Assembly (NCBI GenBank): GCA_003555385.1
Contig: PWHO01000063.1
Location: forward strand, 1 to 5,603
DNA length: 5,603 nt
DNA from: Bacteroidales bacterium
Lineage (GTDB): Bacteria; Bacteroidota; Bacteroidia; Bacteroidales; UBA7960
Direction of reading: 5' to 3'
The notes under the pieces were generated by a model. It made no database searches. It was given only the letters and a program-made list of their open reading frames with translations, and was not told the DNA's origin. The first letter of the stretch is position 1, and each line of letters begins with the position of its first letter. Both the position numbers and the translations under genes were made by a program. Positions 4,765 through 5,603 of this stretch are shown in pieces.

Positions 4765-5603
4765 TATTGTTGTTTTTTAAGTTTATTAATGCTAAAGTTA
4801 ATTAAACTGAATGAGATAAATGACAATGTGATCCCGAAAATATTGGGATCCAGGTCCAATGGCAACGGCCAGTCACCGATAATCAGCGTAATTGTTGTGC
4901 TCCCTCCCAGCAGCATGGCCCAAAACGCGGCAGCAGGTCTGGCGTTTTTTACAAATAGTGCGGCAATCACCGGCACAAATAAACCGGAAACCATGAAAGC
5001 ATAGGAGTGCAGCATGAGATCCAGCACATTTGGCATGACTGAAGCCAGCAGCAGCGCAATGGTGCCCAATACCAGGGTCAGCCCCTGCGATACCAGCAAA
5101 AAGGTTCTTCTTCCCTCCGGCACTTTAAACCACCTTGTCAGGATGTCTGTCAGGAAATTTCCGCTTGAAGCCATCAGGCAGCTGTCGGCCGTTGACATGA
5201 TGGCGGAAAAATAGGCTGCCATCATCAATCCCATAAGCCCCACCGGTAAAACGGTTCGTAACAGCAGTGGCAAGCCCTGTTCAGGATCAATTTGAGAGTA
5301 ATCTGTAAACCCGAGATACTCAAATGCACCCTGGGCAATGGCTACCCTGGCAAATAAACCGAGTAACACGCCCATGAAAGCCATGATGGGCCATTCAAAC
5401 AATCCGGCAATGTACCAGGCCCTTTGTGCCTGCTTCCTGTCGCGTGAGGCATATATTCGCTGGTACAGGGTCATTCCCACGAACCATATGGGAATGATCG
5501 TCACCGCCCAGTTGAGGATCTGCTGCCAGCTGATATTCCCCAGGCTGAAAAACCGCGGAGGCAGTACTTCCTGCATCCCGGATAAACCGCCCACACTATA
5601 ATA
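4764..5603 (-). CDS. Sodium:solute symporter (SSS family), C-terminal part
   Basis: This is the last 279 codons of a sodium-coupled transporter. The frame stays open to the right edge, so the first GTG at 5594-5592 is an internal Val and not the start; the family usually has 450-550 residues. The fragment, numbered from that Val, begins near the middle of the fold. It contains a helix at 23-43 followed by the conserved loop YQRIYASRDRKQAQRAW, a helix at 61-86, and FSAIMSTADS (129-138). The last is the SSS signature with the Ser/Thr pair of the second sodium site known from PutP and vSGLT. About four more helices follow at 165-185, 190-215, 222-241 and 252-270, then a short Lys/Gln tail. It lies in the inner membrane. 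The substrate is not readable; an amino acid is suggested by the downstream racemase and acetyltransferase. It is the first visible gene of the operon, and the promoter is outside the window. Confidence 0.94.
   Translation of the reverse strand, partial: YYSVGGLSGMQEVLPPRFFSLGNISWQQILNWAVTIIPIWFVGMTLYQRIYASRDRKQAQRAWYIAGLFEWPIMAFMGVLLGLFARVAIAQGAFEYLGFTDYSQIDPEQGLPLLLRTVLPVGLMGLMMAAYFSAIMSTADSCLMASSGNFLTDILTRWFKVPEGRRTFLLVSQGLTLVLGTIALLLASVMPNVLDLMLHSYAFMVSGLFVPVIAALFVKNARPAAAFWAMLLGGSTTITLIIGDWPLPLDLDPNIFGITLSFISFSLINFSINKLKKQQ

Noticed and set aside
5592..5594. GTG as the start of the symporter
   Set aside because: The frame stays open to the edge, and the protein begins in mid-fold with about 200 residues missing compared with the family, so this is an internal Val codon.

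Overview
The window looks like chromosomal DNA from a member of the Bacteroidota, probably an environmental or anaerobic Bacteroidales-type organism; the finer placement is a guess. Four things point there. Rho carries a very long Gln/Pro-rich insert behind its N-terminal domain. A DUF4293-type membrane protein, a family I know only from this phylum, sits beside it. Start codons lack clear Shine-Dalgarno sequences. The only good promoter matches are to the Bacteroidota consensus (TTTG, about 19 bases, TAnnTTTG). Nothing suggests a phage, transposon, CRISPR array or RNA gene.

Layout: positions 1-344 (+) hold the C-terminal end of a heavy-metal P1B-type ATPase. It converges on rho (466-2442, -) across a 121-base gap. 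A hairpin brackets the ATPase stop codon, and no classic U-tract terminator is visible in the gap. Upstream of rho is a 290-base divergent intergenic region. It carries a strong promoter match for rho, an inferred leader of about 195 nt in which C outnumbers G roughly two to one, a possible 21-codon upstream ORF, and a separate -7 box for the DUF4293 gene (2733-3203, +). That gene meets the next block tail to tail with 25 bases between stop codons.

The right-hand block (3229-5603, -) reads, in transcription order, sodium:solute symporter (5' end outside the window), GNAT acetyltransferase, and a fold-type III PLP amino-acid racemase of the ornithine/alanine racemase type. Symporter and acetyltransferase overlap by one base (TAATG), and acetyltransferase and racemase are 18 bases apart, so this is almost certainly one operon. 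A plausible reading is uptake and processing of an amino acid or a related small amine, but the substrate cannot be read from the sequence.

Most of the window is ordinary housekeeping and metabolism. The points most worth a second look are the disordered, repeat-encoded insert in Rho with an AT-hook-like motif, the long C-rich rho leader (possible autoregulation), the symporter/GNAT/racemase operon of unknown substrate, and an Asp in the last transmembrane segment of the metal ATPase where copper pumps usually have Ser.
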